Shown in pieces: positions 23,271 through 34,700 of a stretch of DNA of 64,000 bases (positions within the stretch are counted from its first letter, which is position 1; each line of letters begins with the position of its first letter). The DNA comes from Actinomycetota bacterium (lineage in GTDB: Bacteria > Actinomycetota > Thermoleophilia > Gaiellales > Gaiellaceae), in the NCBI GenBank assembly GCA_003152275.1, contig PLZU01000087.1, positions 42,357-106,356 of the forward strand, read 5' to 3'. Below the pieces are notes generated by a model that saw only the letters and a program-made list of their open reading frames with translations, did no database searches and had not been told where the DNA came from. Made by a program: the position numbers and the translations under genes.

Positions 23271-23408
23271 ATGACAGCCGTGAAGGAGATCTGCCTGCGC
23301 TGCGGCGCTGAGATGGAATGGCGCGGCGGCACCTGGCAATGCGCCACGTGCCATTTCAAGCTCGGCTGCTGCGAGGGCGAGACGGGCGATTGTCGCGATC
23401 CCGGCTAG
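23271..23408 (+). CDS. Small zinc-ribbon protein (45 residues)
   Basis: From ATG 23271 the frame encodes two Cys pairs, CLRC (8, 11) and CATC (24, 27), spaced like a rubredoxin/zinc-ribbon knuckle, plus Cys33, Cys34 and Cys41 in a short tail. An upstream in-frame start at 23199 would lie inside the aminotransferase gene and is less likely. The function is unknown; free-standing zinc ribbons of this size usually bind nucleic acid or partner proteins. The next gene begins inside it (19-nt overlap), suggesting co-expression. Confidence 0.7.
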   Translation: MTAVKEICLRCGAEMEWRGGTWQCATCHFKLGCCEGETGDCRDPG

Positions 23409-23779
23409 AGGCGCTCGAGGCCGCCGGCTATGAGCCGCTTTCGGGCGAGCTGCTCGTGGCGCTCGTGTGGCTCGTGCTCGGCGAGCTGCCGATCTCGGAG
23501 GACGAGCTCAACGCCTCTCGACGGCGGGCGATGTTCGTGCTCGCAGCCGGGGGCGACCCGCACCGCGAGCTCGACCTAAACTCCGTCGCCGCCGACCGCC
23601 TCGCGGTCGAGCTCGATTCGCCGGAGCGCCGAAAAGCCCTGCACACAGGCCTTTCCGCGTTGGATTCCGCGGGCCTGCCTGGGGTCTCCGACGGCCTGGC
23701 CGCGCTCTTGAGCGAGCCCGACCTCGCCTGGCGGTGCCTCGGGCTCGCCCTGCTTGCGGACGAGCTCGCAGACGAATAG
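23390..23779 (+). CDS. Hypothetical protein, alpha-helical, ~129 residues
   Basis: I do not recognise a family. The frame from TTG 23390 encodes a soluble, Leu/Ala/Glu-rich, probably all-helical protein (for example SRLEALEAAGYEPLSGELLV and DELNASRRRAMFVLAAGGDP). No signal peptide and no Cys. The TTG is preferred because a longer start at 23318 would overlap the zinc-ribbon gene almost entirely. The overlap with the zinc-ribbon gene and the closely following PBP gene suggest a small operon. Codon third positions are strongly G/C, as in neighbouring real genes. Confidence 0.6.
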   Translation: MSRSRLEALEAAGYEPLSGELLVALVWLVLGELPISEDELNASRRRAMFVLAAGGDPHRELDLNSVAADRLAVELDSPERRKALHTGLSALDSAGLPGVSDGLAALLSEPDLAWRCLGLALLADELADE

Positions 23780-25779
23780 CGACCCGCCGCAACCGCCCCT
23801 ACACTGGAACGGCAGACGTCGTCCGACCTGCCGCAGCCGCCGTAGCCATCTCCCGTCCCGATCCCCGGCGCAAGCGCAAGCTCCCGCGCTCCCTTCCCGG
23901 CAGCCGCCGCCTCCAGCCGTACTCGCGCGCAGACGCCCCCTTCTTCCGCAGCCCGGGCTTCTTCGTGCGCGTCGGCGGCCTCGCGGCACTCGTGGGAATC
24001 GCGCTCTGTCTGCTCGCCCTCCGTGCGTGGTCGATCCAGATCCTCCACGGCCCCGCCTACACCGCGCTCGCAAACGGCCAGGCCTACCGCACGGTCGACC
24101 TGATCGGTCCGCGCGGACCGATCGTCGACGCGAAGGGGCGGCCGCTCGCCGGGATGACCGGACACGTCGTGGTCGTCGCCGACGTGGCCGCGCTCGGAGC
24201 GTTCGACTCGAAGGGCTGGCGACCGACGGCGACCGGGCTCGAGTCCCTCCGGAAGTTTTCGAAGCTCGCGCACACACCGATCGCGACACTCATCGCGCGC
24301 ATTCGCCGCTCGGTCGTGCAGTCGCCGTTCGCACCGGCCGTCGTCCTTCCCCACCCGACGAGCCCGCTTGCGGGCTATCTCGACGAGCGGGCGACGGGCT
24401 ATCCGGGCTTCAGCGTCACGTATCTCCCGTCGCGCAGCTACCCACAAGGCGCCTTCGGCAGCGAGTTCCTCGGCCTGCTCGGCGAAGTGAGCCCGTCGAT
24501 GCTCGGCACGAAACGCTACGCGCATGTGCAACCCGGTGAGACGGTCGGCACCTCGGGCGTCGAGGCGACGTACGACCGCTTCCTGAACGGCGGCTTCGAT
24601 CGCGCGCGTGTGCGCGTCGACTCGCTGGGCCGTGTCGTCGGCCGGCTCCAGCACGGCACACTGCACGCGCTGCCCACGCTCCAGCTGACGATCGACGCCC
24701 GCATTCAGCGTGCCGCCGACAAGGCAGTCCTCGACGGTATCGCGCTCGCGCGCGCGAACGGCCACAGCGACGCGCAGGCGGGCGCGGCGGTCGTGATGAA
24801 CCCGTGGACCGGCGCCATCTACGCCCTTGCGAGCTATCCGAGCTACAACCAGGTCGCGGCTGCCCAGGACCCGCCGTACCGCGCGAGCCTCTACACGGAC
24901 CCCGCGAGGGGTCTCCTCAACCAGGCGACGCAGGGTGTGTATCCGACCGGCTCGACGTTCAAGCCGATCGTCGCCGAGGCCGCGCTCTCCGAGGGGATCA
25001 TCACCCCGTCGACCCAGCAGCTGTGCACGGGCTCGTTCACCGTCGGCACGACGATCTTCCGCAACGTCGAGGCGGGCGTCTACTCGAGCATGTCGCTACC
25101 GACCGCGCTCGCACAATCCTGCGACACGTGGTTCTACCGGCTCGGCGCGCAGTTCTATCTCCGGAACAGCCAGGGCATGCAGCACTGGGCGAAGCTGCTC
25201 GGCCTCGGGCACCCAACCGGCCTCGACATGCCTGGCGAAGTGCCGGGGCTCGTCCCGACCCCCGCGTGGCTCGAGAAGACCTACCACGAGCCGTGGTACG
25301 AAGGCCAGTCGATCAACCTCTCGATCGGCCAGGGCTACCTCCAGGTAACACCTCTGCAGCTCGCAGTCGCCTATTCAGCACTCGTGAACGGCGGCACCGT
25401 CGTCCGCCCGCACGTCGCGAAGACGATCCTCCGCGGCGAGTCGGTGCAGACGCTGAAGTTCAAGCCCGTGCGGAAAGTGAAGCTGACGGACGTCTGGGCC
25501 ATCAAGCAGGGGCTGTATGAAGCCACGCACTCGCCGGGCGGCACGTCAACGTCTGTCTTCGCGAACTTCCCCGTCGCGGTCGCAGGCAAGACCGGCACGG
25601 CGGAGTCGGGGGCCGGCAGAAGCGACCACTCGTGGTACGCGTCGTGGGCGCCGGCGAATAACCCGAAGGTCGTCGTCGTCGTGCTGATCGCGCACGGCGG
25701 GTTCGGCGCGGAGGCCGCAGCGCCCGCGGCGAAAGAGATTTACCAGGCGTTCTTCAGGATCAAGGGCTCGAAGCCCTAG
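23734..25779 (+). CDS. Class B penicillin-binding protein (PBP2-like transpeptidase)
   Basis: About 681 residues. A basic cytoplasmic tail (RRKRKLPRSLPGSRRL) is followed by one membrane anchor, a dimerisation domain beginning ANGQAYRTVDLIGPRGPIVD, and the transpeptidase domain. The domain has the active-site motifs STFK (Ser about 407), SCD (about 462, in place of SxN) and KTGTAE (about 619). It cross-links peptidoglycan outside the membrane. The start is unresolved. Between the previous stop (23779) and the anchor there is no ATG or TTG, and the first in-frame GTG (23965) would remove the basic tail, so I chose GTG 23734, which overlaps the previous gene by 46 nt. A -10-like TACACT at 23800-23805 predicts a leaderless start near 23812, where no standard codon is in frame. 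It converges on the giant gene with 3 nt between stops. Confidence 0.88.
   Translation: MPRARPACGRARRRIATRRNRPYTGTADVVRPAAAAVAISRPDPRRKRKLPRSLPGSRRLQPYSRADAPFFRSPGFFVRVGGLAALVGIALCLLALRAWSIQILHGPAYTALANGQAYRTVDLIGPRGPIVDAKGRPLAGMTGHVVVVADVAALGAFDSKGWRPTATGLESLRKFSKLAHTPIATLIARIRRSVVQSPFAPAVVLPHPTSPLAGYLDERATGYPGFSVTYLPSRSYPQGAFGSEFLGLLGEVSPSMLGTKRYAHVQPGETVGTSGVEATYDRFLNGGFDRARVRVDSLGRVVGRLQHGTLHALPTLQLTIDARIQRAADKAVLDGIALARANGHSDAQAGAAVVMNPWTGAIYALASYPSYNQVAAAQDPPYRASLYTDPARGLLNQATQGVYPTGSTFKPIVAEAALSEGIITPSTQQLCTGSFTVGTTIFRNVEAGVYSSMSLPTALAQSCDTWFYRLGAQFYLRNSQGMQHWAKLLGLGHPTGLDMPGEVPGLVPTPAWLEKTYHEPWYEGQSINLSIGQGYLQVTPLQLAVAYSALVNGGTVVRPHVAKTILRGESVQTLKFKPVRKVKLTDVWAIKQGLYEATHSPGGTSTSVFANFPVAVAGKTGTAESGAGRSDHSWYASWAPANNPKVVVVVLIAHGGFGAEAAAPAAKEIYQAFFRIKGSKP
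23800..23805 (+). promoter_or_regulatory. -10-like TACACT ahead of the PBP tail-coding region
   Basis: TACACT fits TANNNT and lies 21 nt after the stop of the preceding gene. By the spacing seen at other genes here, transcription would start near 23812, within the reading frame of the PBP but with no ATG, GTG or TTG there. Weak on its own. Confidence 0.3.
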
Positions 25780-25782
25780 CGA

Positions 25783-28700
25783 CTACAGCCGGCTGAGCAG
25801 GTCATTCGTCCAGTTGATCAGCAGCGCGCTGTAGCTGGCTGTGATCGCGCTGCCGGCGTTTGTGACCTGGTTGATGAAGTTGTTCAGGTAGGTCTTGGCG
25901 CCGGTGTTGTTGCCGGCGTTTAGTGCTGTTTGTGCGGATTGCAGTGTCGAGATGAGCGACGACTGGACCGAGCTGGAGATCAGTTGGTTGGTGACGCCGT
26001 GGTTAACAGCGTTGATGAGGCCACCGATCGTCGTGTGCACCTGGATGGTCACGGTCTGCATGGAGATGTTGCCGAGTTGGTCGGTCGCTTTGAAGACGAT
26101 CGTGTGACTGCCGGCCGCGAGCGAGTAGATGTTGACAGTGCTGCCGCTGCTGATGGTCGTCGTCGAGTCGAGCGTGGCAGAGATCGCCGAGACGCCGTCG
26201 GTGTCGCTCGCGCTGTAGGTCAGAGTCGGGTTGGTGCCGAGGTCGTAGGCGCCATTGTTGGTCGGCGCGGTAAGGCTGTAGCCCAGCGTCGGACCGATTG
26301 TGTCGAGCCGGACGGTCTGGGTGAAGGTCGCGCTGTTGCCGGCGACGTCGGTGGCACGGACGACCAGCGTGTAGACGGCGTTCGCGGCGGGGAGCGCCAG
26401 AGTCGCGGTCGCGGCGTACGCAGTTGGCGTGGTGAAGGTGACGCCGCCGTCTGTCGAGAATGACATCTGCCACATGCTGCTTCCGGTGCCGTTCAACGAG
26501 AGTTGAAGCGTCAGATTCTGGCTCGCCACGGCGAGCTGACCGCTGATGGTCTTCGCACCCGAGATCGAGAAGCTGCCGGACGGAGCCGCCGTGTCGATGA
26601 CGAGCGTACGCGGAGCCGTTCCGGTCGACGCGTTCCCGTATGCGTCGACCGACACCGCGGTGACGGTGTACGAGCCGTTCGCGAGCTTCTGCCCCGTGTA
26701 GACGGCGCCGTTCACGTAAACCGTTGTCGTCGTTCCTGCACCGGCTGTGACGTTGAAGCGCGGCGCGGAGACGCTCGTCACGTAGTCGCTCGCTGAGCTG
26801 CCGCTGTCATCGAGCGGGTTCAAGGCGACGGTCGGCGCAGCCGGCGCAACTGTCTTCTTGTACAGGTTGACCGTGCTGACCGACTGATTGCCCTCTGCGT
26901 CGGTTTCCGTGACCGTGAGCGTGATCGCCCCATCCTGGAGCTTCGTCAAACTCGGATAGACGCTCCACTGGCCGTTGCCCGGCAGGTTCCAGCTACTGGT
27001 GAGCGTCGAGGTCCCGTCGGTGAACGAGTAGCTGACGCTCGCGTGCGGCTCGCCGTTGATGATGAACGGGAAGCTGCTGACGTTCGACTGATTGATCGCC
27101 GGCGCTGTGGAGACCTGCAGGACCGGTGCCACGGTGTCCTTCGTAACGACCAGCGTCGTCGCGCTCGAGTCGCCGGCGCCGTTGGTGAGGGTCACGCTGA
27201 TGGTGATCTGCCCGTCGACCAGGCCGCCGAGGTAGATGGGAATCACGACCGTTCCGTTCGAGCCGACGAAGTCCATCCCGCCGGAGTAGTTGGCCACGGG
27301 CGTCGCGCCGTCGCTGGTCACGACGTTCGCGATCGCGCCGGCCTGGCCGGTGACCGTCACGTTGTACGCCGCCGAGTTCGTGTTGTTCGCGAAGGCCGCT
27401 GCGGTGACGGTCGGCGCTGCGGGCGCGACGCTGTTCTTCCCAATCGTTCCAGTCAGCGTCGTGGTCTTGCCGTTTGCGGTCACCGTCACCGTCACCGTCA
27501 CCGTGATCGTGCCGTCTGGCCAGGTGGACAGGTTGACGCTCGTCGCGAACCTGCCGGTCGGTCCGATCACGCCCGTGCCGGAGACGACGTAGCCGCCGCT
27601 CTCGGAGAGCGTGTAGCTGAGTGACGCGCCCGGCGTGCCCGTCACTTCGAGCGGTACGGCAGCGGCGCCGGGAGTGTTCGTCCCCGACGGCAGGTTGACG
27701 CCGGCCCCGTTCGAGAGCGATAGGTTCGACGTCGCAGTGCAGGCGCTGCTCTCGCTCTTGTAGTCGCAGGTGCCCTGGGAGGCGAACGGCATCGTGTTGG
27801 CGGTCTTCTGGACGTCGATGCCGACGCCGCCGAGGTTCTCGGGCATCTCGTTGAAGGGCGGACCGCTCTGCTCGTGCCACGCCGCATCGTGCTGCAGGAC
27901 GAGGCCGAGCTCACCGAACGGCTCGCCGTTGCGCGCGGCGGTGCCACTGTAGGTCGGGTAGTCGCTGCAGGCCGGGTTCGTCGAACCCTTCGCGCTCGCG
28001 CAGAAGGCGTCGCTGCGCGGACCGAGCGTCTGGTCAGCGCCGTCGCTCTTGGAGAGGGCGTAGAGGAACTCGGGCAGGAACGGCATCAGCGTCCGGCTGA
28101 CCGTGGGCATTCCGAACTGCGAGAACGGCACGTAGTAGCTGTTGTGGTTGCCGACCCAGTCGATCAGCCGGTCGCCGCCGGTTCCCGCGAAGTAGATGTC
28201 CTGCCCGGAGCCGCCGTACGCGAGGGACTCCCAAGCAGGTGTTCCTGCGGTCCCGTGCGAGTTCGGGACCGGCATGTCGTTCAACCCGCTGTCCACCGCG
28301 GTGCTGGCGCGGAGGTCGATCAGGTCGAACCCCGAGCCGCCGTAGACGCGCACGCGACCCATGCCGGCGACGAGGTAGTCGTTGCCAAGGTCGCCGAAGA
28401 GCGCCTTGTCGCCGGTGACCGGATCGGGCGCGTAGCCGGCCGCCGGATCCCACGTCGTGTCGATCGGGAGGTTCGGATCGAGCTGGTTGAAGGTCAAGAA
28501 GAACGGCAGGCCGGCCTTGCTCGCATCTGCGCAGTTCGAGCTGGCCGGGTTGCCCGTGCCCCATTCGCAGTCGAGCGGGTCGTAGCCGGTGCTCGGCATC
28601 AGGCCGTCGGACGCGACGGTCGGGTCGACCACGCCCGGGAACAGCAGGATCAGGCGGCGCGGGTCCTCCGCGTTGAAGTACAGGGACTTGCCGATGTTGT

Positions 28701-31700
28701 AGCCGCGGCCCTGGTTGCCGTTCGGCGGGTCGGTGTTCGGCATGAAGCCGGCCGCGTTGCCCGGGTTGAACGGGTGGAAGAAGTCCGTCTCGAGCGGCAC
28801 GTGGTTGATGACGTAGTCGGTTAGGACCGTGTCCGCGTTGCCGGTGCTCATGTACTGCGCGGCGGTCTCGTTGCCGTACATGTTGAAGTTGTCGGCGTAG
28901 CCGAGGGTCGGTGCCTCGGCGCCGGAGATGGCCGAGTCGCCAGGCCCGCCGTGGACGACGCCGTTGCCCCAGCCGCCGTAGATGATGTTGTGCCCGTAGA
29001 CCGTCTCGTAGGTCGGGCAGATCTTGTTCTCCTTGCAACTGGTGGAGTACGTCGGATTCCCGTTCGAGACGCCGGGGGCGGACCACGTGGTCGGATCCCA
29101 GTTGTACGGGTAGAGCAGCGCCGAGTAGTTGAGCGCGCCGGAGACGTTGATCACGGCCTCCTGGGCGTTGCCCGGCGTGGTGATCAGCTGGTTCAAGGCC
29201 GAACCGGTGATTGCGGCGACGCCGTAGAGCGGCTCGCTGTAGCCGTTGCGGCTCACGAGGCACCGCCCGCCGCCGCCGAGGATGCACTGGTCGCCGCGTC
29301 CACCCGAGACCCAGTTGTCGCCGTAGCCGAGGATGATCGTGTCGTTCTGCGAACCCCCGAAGACCATGTCGTCGGCAGGGCCGCCGTAGACGAACGAATC
29401 GCCGCTCTCGACGTGCATCTCGGAGCCCTGCTGCAGCGTCGCTGCCGCCTGGCCGCTGCCCGCCCAATTGCCGGGCACCGGCGTGCCGCCGATGTCGCCG
29501 ACGCCGTTCGTCGCCTTGCTGCCGGTGACGAGCGGCCCGCAGGTCACCGTGGTCCCGCAACCTGCATCGCCCGGGGCCTGGCCTGCGAGATCCGGGCCGC
29601 CCGGGGTGTTGTCGAGCGGCGTCACTGTCCGGGCGATGATCCGCTCGGTCGCCGTCGGATAGCCGGAGACGTCGTAGTTGTAGTTCAGGTACGCGCCGGT
29701 GCCGAGCTTGAACGTCGCGACACCGTTGCCCGCACCGTACGTCTTGTTCGTGCCAACGAGTCTGATCACGTCCGCGTTGTTCGCGGTGATGACGTTGGCG
29801 TCGTGCGCGTGGCCGTCAGGCGTGGTCACGCACTCCATGCTCGAGTTCAGCGAGTCGAAGGTCGCGTTGGTGCAGTCGCCGTAGCCGACGTTGTTACCCG
29901 AGCCGCCGAAGATCAGGTTCGAGCCGCTGGCACGAAGCGCCGTCAGGGCGGGGCTTCCGGCCGGCAGCGTGAGGCTGAACATGTCGGAGTTGCCGCCGAC
30001 GATGTCGTTCTGGCCCTGGTTGGCGAAGATGACGTTGTTGCCACGGCCGCCCTCGACGTAGGTCTCACCGTCGGTGATGACGAGCGTGGCCGCCTTCGAG
30101 CACGCCGCCGTGCAGCCGACGAAGGACAGCGGCGAGCCGCTGAGCGTCAGCGTGCTGAAGGTAACGCCGGTGATGACACCGACCTCGACGCCGCCGATGT
30201 CGAGCGTCTGCCCGACCGCGAATCCGAAGTCGGCCCACGAGAACGCGTCCGAACGGCTGATCGTCGTCGCCGTGAAGGCGAACGTGCCGGCGGCCGTGTA
30301 GTTGGGGCCGTAGTTGTCCATCGACGGGCTGAGCCGTAGCGGCTGCGTCGGGTCGACCGGAAGCAGGTCGCCCGTGGTCGTCCGGCAGGCCCCGACGCGG
30401 TCACCGAGCGTGAAGCCCGCGAACGCGCAGGTCGACGCGCCCGCGTACGGGTCGCCGCTCGTCTCCGACCCGGACGCCGCCTGGTTCGCCGTCGACACCG
30501 GGTTCAACCCGCTCGTCGGGTACGCGATGTCGATCGAGCCGTGCGCCTGGATGATGTTGTTGTTCGACTCGCCGAAGATGTAGCTCGAGCCCGAGCCGCC
30601 GGCGATGTAGTCGGCGCCCTTTGCCGCGGAGTCCTGGAGGAACTGCGGCCAGCCCGGCGTGTTGAGCGGCGCCGAGAGCATGATCCCGATCGGGCCGCTG
30701 CCCGCCGTGCAGCTCGGCGCGTTGTACTTGCCGGCGTTGCCGCCGTTGGACAGGAAGTCGCTCCACCAAGCGTAGCCAGTCGGGTCGCACTGCGCCGTGC
30801 CGTCGTTCATCGACTGCCCGAGCGCGGAGCCGTCGGTCGGCGTCCCGTTACCGGTGCCGCACGTGCCGTAGGTGCACGTGTTGTACATCAGGGTGCCGAT
30901 CAGATCCTGGAAGCGCGGGTTCGTGTAGTTGAACAGGTGCGTCGTGCGGTTGAGCAGCGCGCTGCCGCCGATGATCAGGTTGCGTCCCGGGCCGCCCTGG
31001 ATGCTGTCGGTGCCGTCGCCGCCGATCATCACGTTGTCGCCGCCGGAGCCGTACAGCGTGTCGTTGCCGTGATCGAGCGGCACCGCCGAGGAGATCGTCA
31101 AGATGTCGCCGGTCGTCTGGAGCTTCTCCTGCAGCGTGTCGTTCCACGGCGTCAGGCCGCTCGGCTTGCAGTACGGGCTGTCCGAGGTGGTGCCGGTCGG
31201 GCGGCAGTACCCCGTTGCCGGGCCGATGGAGATCGTCAGGGGCCCGGTCGACCCGAAGACCGCGTTCCGCGACAGCGTCGCCACTGTCCCGGCGGCGTTG
31301 ACGGCGAAGATCACCGTTCCGGTCGAGATATTGACGTTGATGTCGGCGGCACTCAGGCCGACGTCGGTTGCGTTGAAGCAGCCGGCGGTGCAGGTGAGTG
31401 TCGCGTTACCGCTCGGGTCGGAGGTCAGCGTCACATTCACGGTCCGGCCGCCGCCGACGAGCACCGTCAGGTTCGGCAGGTTGAGGTGGGCCGCGGTGGG
31501 CTTCGACAGCTTCGCGGTCGTGCTGTCGGTGCTGACGCTCGTGATCAGCGTCCCGCTCAGGATGTTGATGTTGCTGTCGTACACGGTCAGGCCGACGTCG
31601 GTCGCCAGGAAGCACGAGCTCGAGCAGGTCAGCGTCGCGACCGTGCTGCTCGTGTTCGGCGGAACGGTGTTGGCGAGCGTGGCGGCGTTGGCGGTGAGCG

Positions 31701-34700
31701 CCGCGGTGACGCTGCGCGGTGCGTACATGCCGACGACGAGACCGTTGACGCTCGCGCCGTTGAGGCCGTTGCGCGAGAGCGTGGCGGTCTTCCCGTCGAG
31801 GCTCACGGCGATGATCGCCGTGCCGGTGCCGAGGAACCCGTAACTGTCGGTGACGAGCATGCCGACGTCGCTCGTGTAGCCGGGCGGCGGGGTGTTGAAG
31901 CACGCCGTCGCGCACGTGAGGGTCGCCCGGCCGGTGCCGACGTTCGAGACCAGGTTGGCGGTGACCGTGGCGAGCGTTCCGAGGTAGCCGACGGTCGCCT
32001 CCTGTGTGTTCTGGGTCACGATGCCCTTGGCACCAAAGATCACGTTGTTGTAGTCGCCGAAGCGGTCGGTGGTCGACTCGCCTGCGGCACCCGGTGTGTT
32101 GCCGTAGATCAGGTTGTTGCAGTGCGGCGCCGGCGACTGCGTGCAGAGCAGCGGGTCGGCATCCGGGAAGACGCTCGTGTTCGTGACCGGGAAGCTGATG
32201 GCGCGGGTGATCAGGTCGACGTTGATGCCGTCGCTTCCGAGGAGCTGGTTGTCGCCGCGCTCCCCGTAGATCGTCGTGTTGCCCGAGCCGCCTGCGATGT
32301 AGTCAGGCGCCTGGCTGCCGTAGATCGTGTTGTTGCCGAGGCCGCCGTAGAGGATCAGGCCCACGCTCGGCACCTGGCCTTCGGGCACCGTTGCGAAGTC
32401 GGCGCTCGCGTCGATGACGTTGTTGCCGGCGTGCACGAACGGGTCGGCGACCGGGAAGATGAAGTCGGGCGAGCCGTTACCGATCTGCGTCGGGAACGGC
32501 TTCAGGCCGAAGTCGCGCTGGCTCAGCGTGTGCGGATCGCCGCTGTACCAGATGCCGTCCTGCGACGTGCCGCCGTAGACGGCGAGCGGCGACGGCGCGA
32601 AGCCGAGGATGGTGGCACCGGTGAGCGCGCCCGGTGTCATCGGTGCGCCGCTGAGCGTGATCGTCATCGCGGCAACCGCGGTGATCGTCCCGACCGGCGT
32701 GCCGTTGACCTCGACGACCATGCCGTAGACGAAGCCGCTCGTGATCCATGAGCCGCCGTCCGTGCGCGAGATCGTCGTCGCGGTCTGTGTGAAGTTGCCG
32801 GCCACCATCGTCGGCTCGAGGCCAGGACCAGGCCCGCCGCCGCCGGTGACGGTGATGTCGTTGCCGCCGATCGCGATCTGGTTCAGCGACGGGTTGTAGG
32901 CGGAGACCACGCACGCGGACGCACCGGTGGCGACGCACGCGGTCGCAGAGAGCGGACCGCTCACGGTGAGGACGTCGTTGCTCGCACCGCCGATTCCGGT
33001 GACGGTGCCGACCTGGACGCCGTCGACCGTGACCTGCTGCCCGACGGCGAAGCCGAATTGCTGCCAGGAGAGCAGGTCGTTGCGCGTGATCGTGCCCGGA
33101 CCGCCGGCGGCGACGTTGAAGCTGCCGGTCGAGGTGACGATCGGTGCGAACACGCCGAGCGTTCCGGCGACGCTCGGCCCGATCGCACTGCCGGGCAGGC
33201 CGGAGCCCATCACGGTCAGCACGTTGCCCGCGGCGCCGCCGATTGCGGTGATCGTGCCGAACGGCGCGCCGTTCGTGATCGACCCGTACGGGCTTGTGCC
33301 CCACACGAGCTGCTGGCCGACGCCGAACTCGAACGAGCTCCACGGCAGGCCGTCGGTGCGGGTCACCGTGTAGCCGCCGGGGATCGCTGCGATCGTGAAC
33401 GGGCCGGGCACCATGAGCGGCGCGGCGCCGCCGCCCTGGACGAGCGTCATGCCGCCCTGGACGAACGTGCAAGGCGTGCCGTCGGCGTTGAAGCACGGCG
33501 TACCGTTGTCGTTCGCGAACGGGCCGGGCACGAGGCTGCCGGTGACCGTCAGGTGGTCGTTGCCCTGGCCCATCATCAGGTTCAGCACCTGGATGGACGA
33601 GAGGCTGACGTTCGTCTGGATGCTGCCGTGGCTGTCGACGCTGATCGTGCCGAAGCTGATGCCGCTCGGGAACACGGGCGGCTCGCCGAAGGTCGGAAGA
33701 TGCGGGTTGCCGGGCTGGTAGCCGTTGTGGTTCGTGAAGTTCAGGCCCGGGCCCATGTTGAAGCCGCTCAGGTTCGTCGACGAGAGCGTGCCGGTCTGAT
33801 CCTGCTGCGAGCCGTCGTCGAAGATGTTGAGGACGTTGATCTGCTGCGCCTCGGGCGGCTGAATGCCGATGCCGAACGGCAGCCCGTTCGTCTCGCCCGG
33901 GAGCATGACGGCCTGGTTCAGCGTGGCGTGCTCGTCACCGGTCGGGCCACCCTCGACTGAGAGCGGGCCTTCGATGCTCGAGATCCTGTGCGGGACCTTC
34001 GGGAACTCGAGCAGGTGCGTGTTGCCGGCGGGCACGTTGTAGTACGGGTCGGCGACGACCGGGATCGCGACCGGCACGTACCAGTTGCCCGGGTTCGTCA
34101 CGGTGCCGCCGCCGTTGACGACCGGACCGGTGAACGTCACCTCGGCCGCCCACTCCTTGAGCGTGACCGTCGTGGTGCCGGTGCCGCTGAACGGCAGCGT
34201 TCCGACCGTCTCCTTGCCGGTGACCGGGTCGAACGTGGCCACGGTGACGGCCAGCACGTCGACCTTGGTCGAGGTGGTGCCCGTGAGCGCCTGGATCTTG
34301 TACAGCGGCCCGGTGCCGTTGATCTCGAAGAGCTGGCCCTCGAGGAAGCCGTCGTCGAGCCAGCTCGAGCCGTCGACGCGGGTCAGCGTGCCGACGCAGT
34401 TGCTGCCGATCATCGTCACGCAGCTGTTGTAGGCGACGGAGCCCGTGTACACGCCCTGGTTGACGACGCGGCTGAGTGTGACGCAGGTTGCGTTCGAGCC
34501 CGGGCAGCCGCCGAAGGTCGCGAGCGAGGCGGCGCTCAACGTGAGCGTGCTGTCGGTGACGCCGATGATCGTGTACGGCGTCGCGGGCGTGTTGTCGTCG
34601 GCGCCGGTGCCCTGGACCTGGAGGTGCTGGCCGATCTGGAAGCCTTCGACGAGGAAGCTGCTCAGCTGCCCCGGCGCCAGGGTGATCGTGTTGCCCAAGA

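Noticed and set aside
23467..23733. Far-upstream start for the PBP2 gene
   Set aside because: It would overlap most of the preceding gene in another frame and adds Arg/Pro-rich sequence without PBP similarity.
25780..25782. Terminator between the PBP2 and giant genes
   Set aside because: Only 3 nt separate the convergent stops and I see no hairpin with a T-tract in the adjacent coding ends.
28100..32400. Classical RTX toxin with type I secretion
   Set aside because: The glycine/aspartate repeats are sparse and internal, the C-terminus is a FIMAH-like domain, and no ABC exporter or acyltransferase gene is nearby.
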